DNA from: Hyphomicrobiales bacterium
GTDB lineage: Bacteria > Pseudomonadota > Alphaproteobacteria > Rhizobiales > Xanthobacteraceae
Direction: 5' to 3'
Assembly (NCBI GenBank): GCA_017305715.1
Contig: JAFKKG010000023.1
Coordinates: 107,269-171,268 of the forward strand
DNA: 64,000 nucleotides
The notes below the pieces were generated by a model. The model had not been told where the DNA came from. It did not search any database and was given only the letters and a program-made list of their open reading frames with translations. The position numbers and the translations under genes are program-made. Shown here one piece after another: positions 63,020 through 64,000 of this stretch; position 1 is the first letter of the stretch; each line of letters starts with the position of its first letter.

Positions 63020-63628
63020 ATGAGACCCCGCGAGTTTGACCATGACGATGTCCTGCGCGTCGCGTTCGAGCAGTTCTGGCGCAAGGGGGTGCGGGGCACG
63101 CAGCTCTCGGACATCGCGCGCGACGCCGGCATGCAGCGTGGCAGTCTCTACAACGCCTTCGGCAGCAAGGAGGCGCTGTTTCTGGCCGCCTATGAGCGCT
63201 ACGCGCATGAATATCTCACCTCGCTGCAGAAGGTGCTCGGCACCGGCAGTTTGCGAAAACGCCTCACCGCGTTTTTCGATCTGACGATCAAAAACTTCCG
63301 TTCCGGCACGCCGCCGCGGGGATGCCCGACCACGCGCGGCCTGATGGAGCTTTCGCCGGTCGAGGGCGAAGGGCTCGACGAGAACGCGCGCCAGGCGTTT
63401 GCCGATCTGATGCAGCGCATCAACGCGCTGCTTCAGCAAACCCTGTCCGATGGCGCTGATCGAGGCGAGTTCAGCGGAGACGCGGAGAGCGCGGCCCTTC
63501 ACATCGCCACGGTCACGCGGGGCCTTGCCGTGCTGGAGCGCGCTTTTGGCGATGAAGCGCAGTTGCGGAAGGTGGCGACACATACGATCGATCTGATGCT
63601 GGGGGGACGCGGCCAGGATCGCTTCTGA
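63020..63628 (+). CDS. TetR-family transcriptional regulator
   Basis: The 202-residue protein has an N-terminal TetR helix-turn-helix (FWRKGVRGTQLSDIARDAGM, QRGSLYNAFGSKEALFLAAY) and a divergent ligand-binding C-terminal domain (RLTAFFDLTIKNFRSGT onwards). It probably represses itself and the divergent tautomerase gene; the inducer is unknown. GGAGCG precedes the ATG. Its promoter region contains the two palindromes at 62957 and 62982. Confidence 0.9.
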   Translation: MRPREFDHDDVLRVAFEQFWRKGVRGTQLSDIARDAGMQRGSLYNAFGSKEALFLAAYERYAHEYLTSLQKVLGTGSLRKRLTAFFDLTIKNFRSGTPPRGCPTTRGLMELSPVEGEGLDENARQAFADLMQRINALLQQTLSDGADRGEFSGDAESAALHIATVTRGLAVLERAFGDEAQLRKVATHTIDLMLGGRGQDRF

Positions 63629-63653
63629 TTCAGCGGTCAAACAGCCTGCCATT

Positions 63654-63776
63654 CGTCGTCCCGGCGAAGGCCGGGGCCCATACGTCGTGACATTCATTGT
63701 CTGCAAAAATTATCTGACACCGACATTCTTACCGATAGGCCGCGGAGTATGGGTTCCGGCCTTCGCCGGAACGACG
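63654..63776. repeat. Intergenic palindromic repeat with 30-base arms
   Basis: CGTCGTCCCGGCGAAGGCCG-GGGCCCATAC pairs with GTATGGGTTCCGG-CCTTCGCCGGAACGACG (27 of 30 positions). The interior is about 63 bases. A typical inverted-repeat miniature element of this genome. Confidence 0.75.
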
Positions 63777-63852
63777 TGGATATGGTTCCGTATTCTCGCG
63801 GCGTTTCGCGCCCGAGCTTTGCCAGAAACTTCCCGCCCTCGAAATTCAGAAG

Positions 63853-63963
63853 GCGCAGGGAATGCCGGATGCGCGCTGCACCCGCGGTCTCATGTGCAAT
63901 GTGCACAAGGAAGTGCGCACATGAGCATACAGGGCAGCGGAGAACATCCGACATTCCCTGCGC
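63853..63963. repeat. Large nested hairpin element
   Basis: Outer arms GCGCAGGGAATGCCGGAT / ATCCGACATTCCCTGCGC (17 of 18 pairs) enclose an inner stem CATGTGC / GCACATG within about 75 bases. The nested structure could fold in DNA or RNA. Confidence 0.7.
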
Positions 63964-64000
63964 GATGGCTTTACGGCTTATCACGTGCTCTCCCCGGAGA

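Larger units (their letters stand above)
63629..64000. other. Non-coding end region made of two repeats
   Basis: No supported gene. It contains the palindromic elements at 63654-63776 and 63853-63963. A 96-residue minus frame (63694-63984) runs through both and is not considered a gene. Confidence 0.5.

Noticed and set aside
63694-63984. 96-residue minus-strand frame
   Set aside because: It runs through two palindromic repeats, so its codons are dictated by repeat structure rather than protein selection.

Overview
The window is chromosomal DNA of a high-G+C alphaproteobacterium, most likely Bradyrhizobium or a close Nitrobacteraceae relative. The clues are a TrcR (DUF1013) cell-cycle regulator, an NdvA-type cyclic beta-glucan exporter, rnhA-thrB-ispH side by side, minCDE, many TRAP transporter genes, CtrA-type and EcfG-type promoter boxes, and several families of intergenic palindromic repeats. 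No rRNA, tRNA, CRISPR array, insertion sequence or phage block was found. This reads as core or stable chromosome, not an island.

Layout. 1-5.3 kb: tail of an unknown gene, a GNAT acetyltransferase, aspartate ammonia-lyase, and a cell-wall hydrolase-like protein without a signal peptide. 5.3-11.3 kb: a DUF2235 lipase-like membrane protein and a run of small uncharacterised membrane or envelope proteins, with a perfect EcfG-type promoter and a CtrA box. 11.3-14 kb: a nitronate monooxygenase divergent from an acyl-CoA ligase. 14-17.5 kb: a KaiC-like double ATPase translationally coupled to a hybrid histidine kinase. 17.8-22.4 kb: minCDE behind two CtrA boxes, then a thioesterase / SDR / nitronate monooxygenase group. 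22.5-29.7 kb: small envelope proteins, HisE-like, an orphan ABC substrate-binding protein, NdvA, and a D-Ala-D-Ala carboxypeptidase. 29.9-39.4 kb: FadD, DUF924, peroxiredoxin, RnhA/ThrB/IspH divergent from TrcR, PhnA-like, DUF6494, a lipoprotein and PrpE. 39.8-53.5 kb: a TPR protein, a membrane protein, an SDR, two back-to-back TAXI-type TRAP systems (one with DUF1850), an MFS transporter and a degenerate EAL protein. 53.6-63.6 kb: secreted proteins, an orphan Bug-type binding protein, Nudix, PaaI thioesterase, aldo/keto reductase, a complete DctPQM TRAP system with an oversized DctM, and a tautomerase/TetR divergent pair with two operator-like palindromes. 63.6-64 kb: two adjacent large palindromic repeats.

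How the genes fit together. Two themes stand out. One is uptake and activation of organic acids: three TRAP systems, an ABC and a Bug binding protein, three acyl-CoA synthetases, two thioesterases and two nitronate monooxygenases. The other is cell cycle and envelope: CtrA boxes at minCDE, TrcR, the D-Ala-D-Ala carboxypeptidase, NdvA and two possible murein hydrolases. Stress or signalling functions (KaiC-like/kinase pair, EcfG-type promoters, pseudo-receiver EAL protein) form a third, less certain thread. All function calls come from reading sequence motifs; no database search was run.
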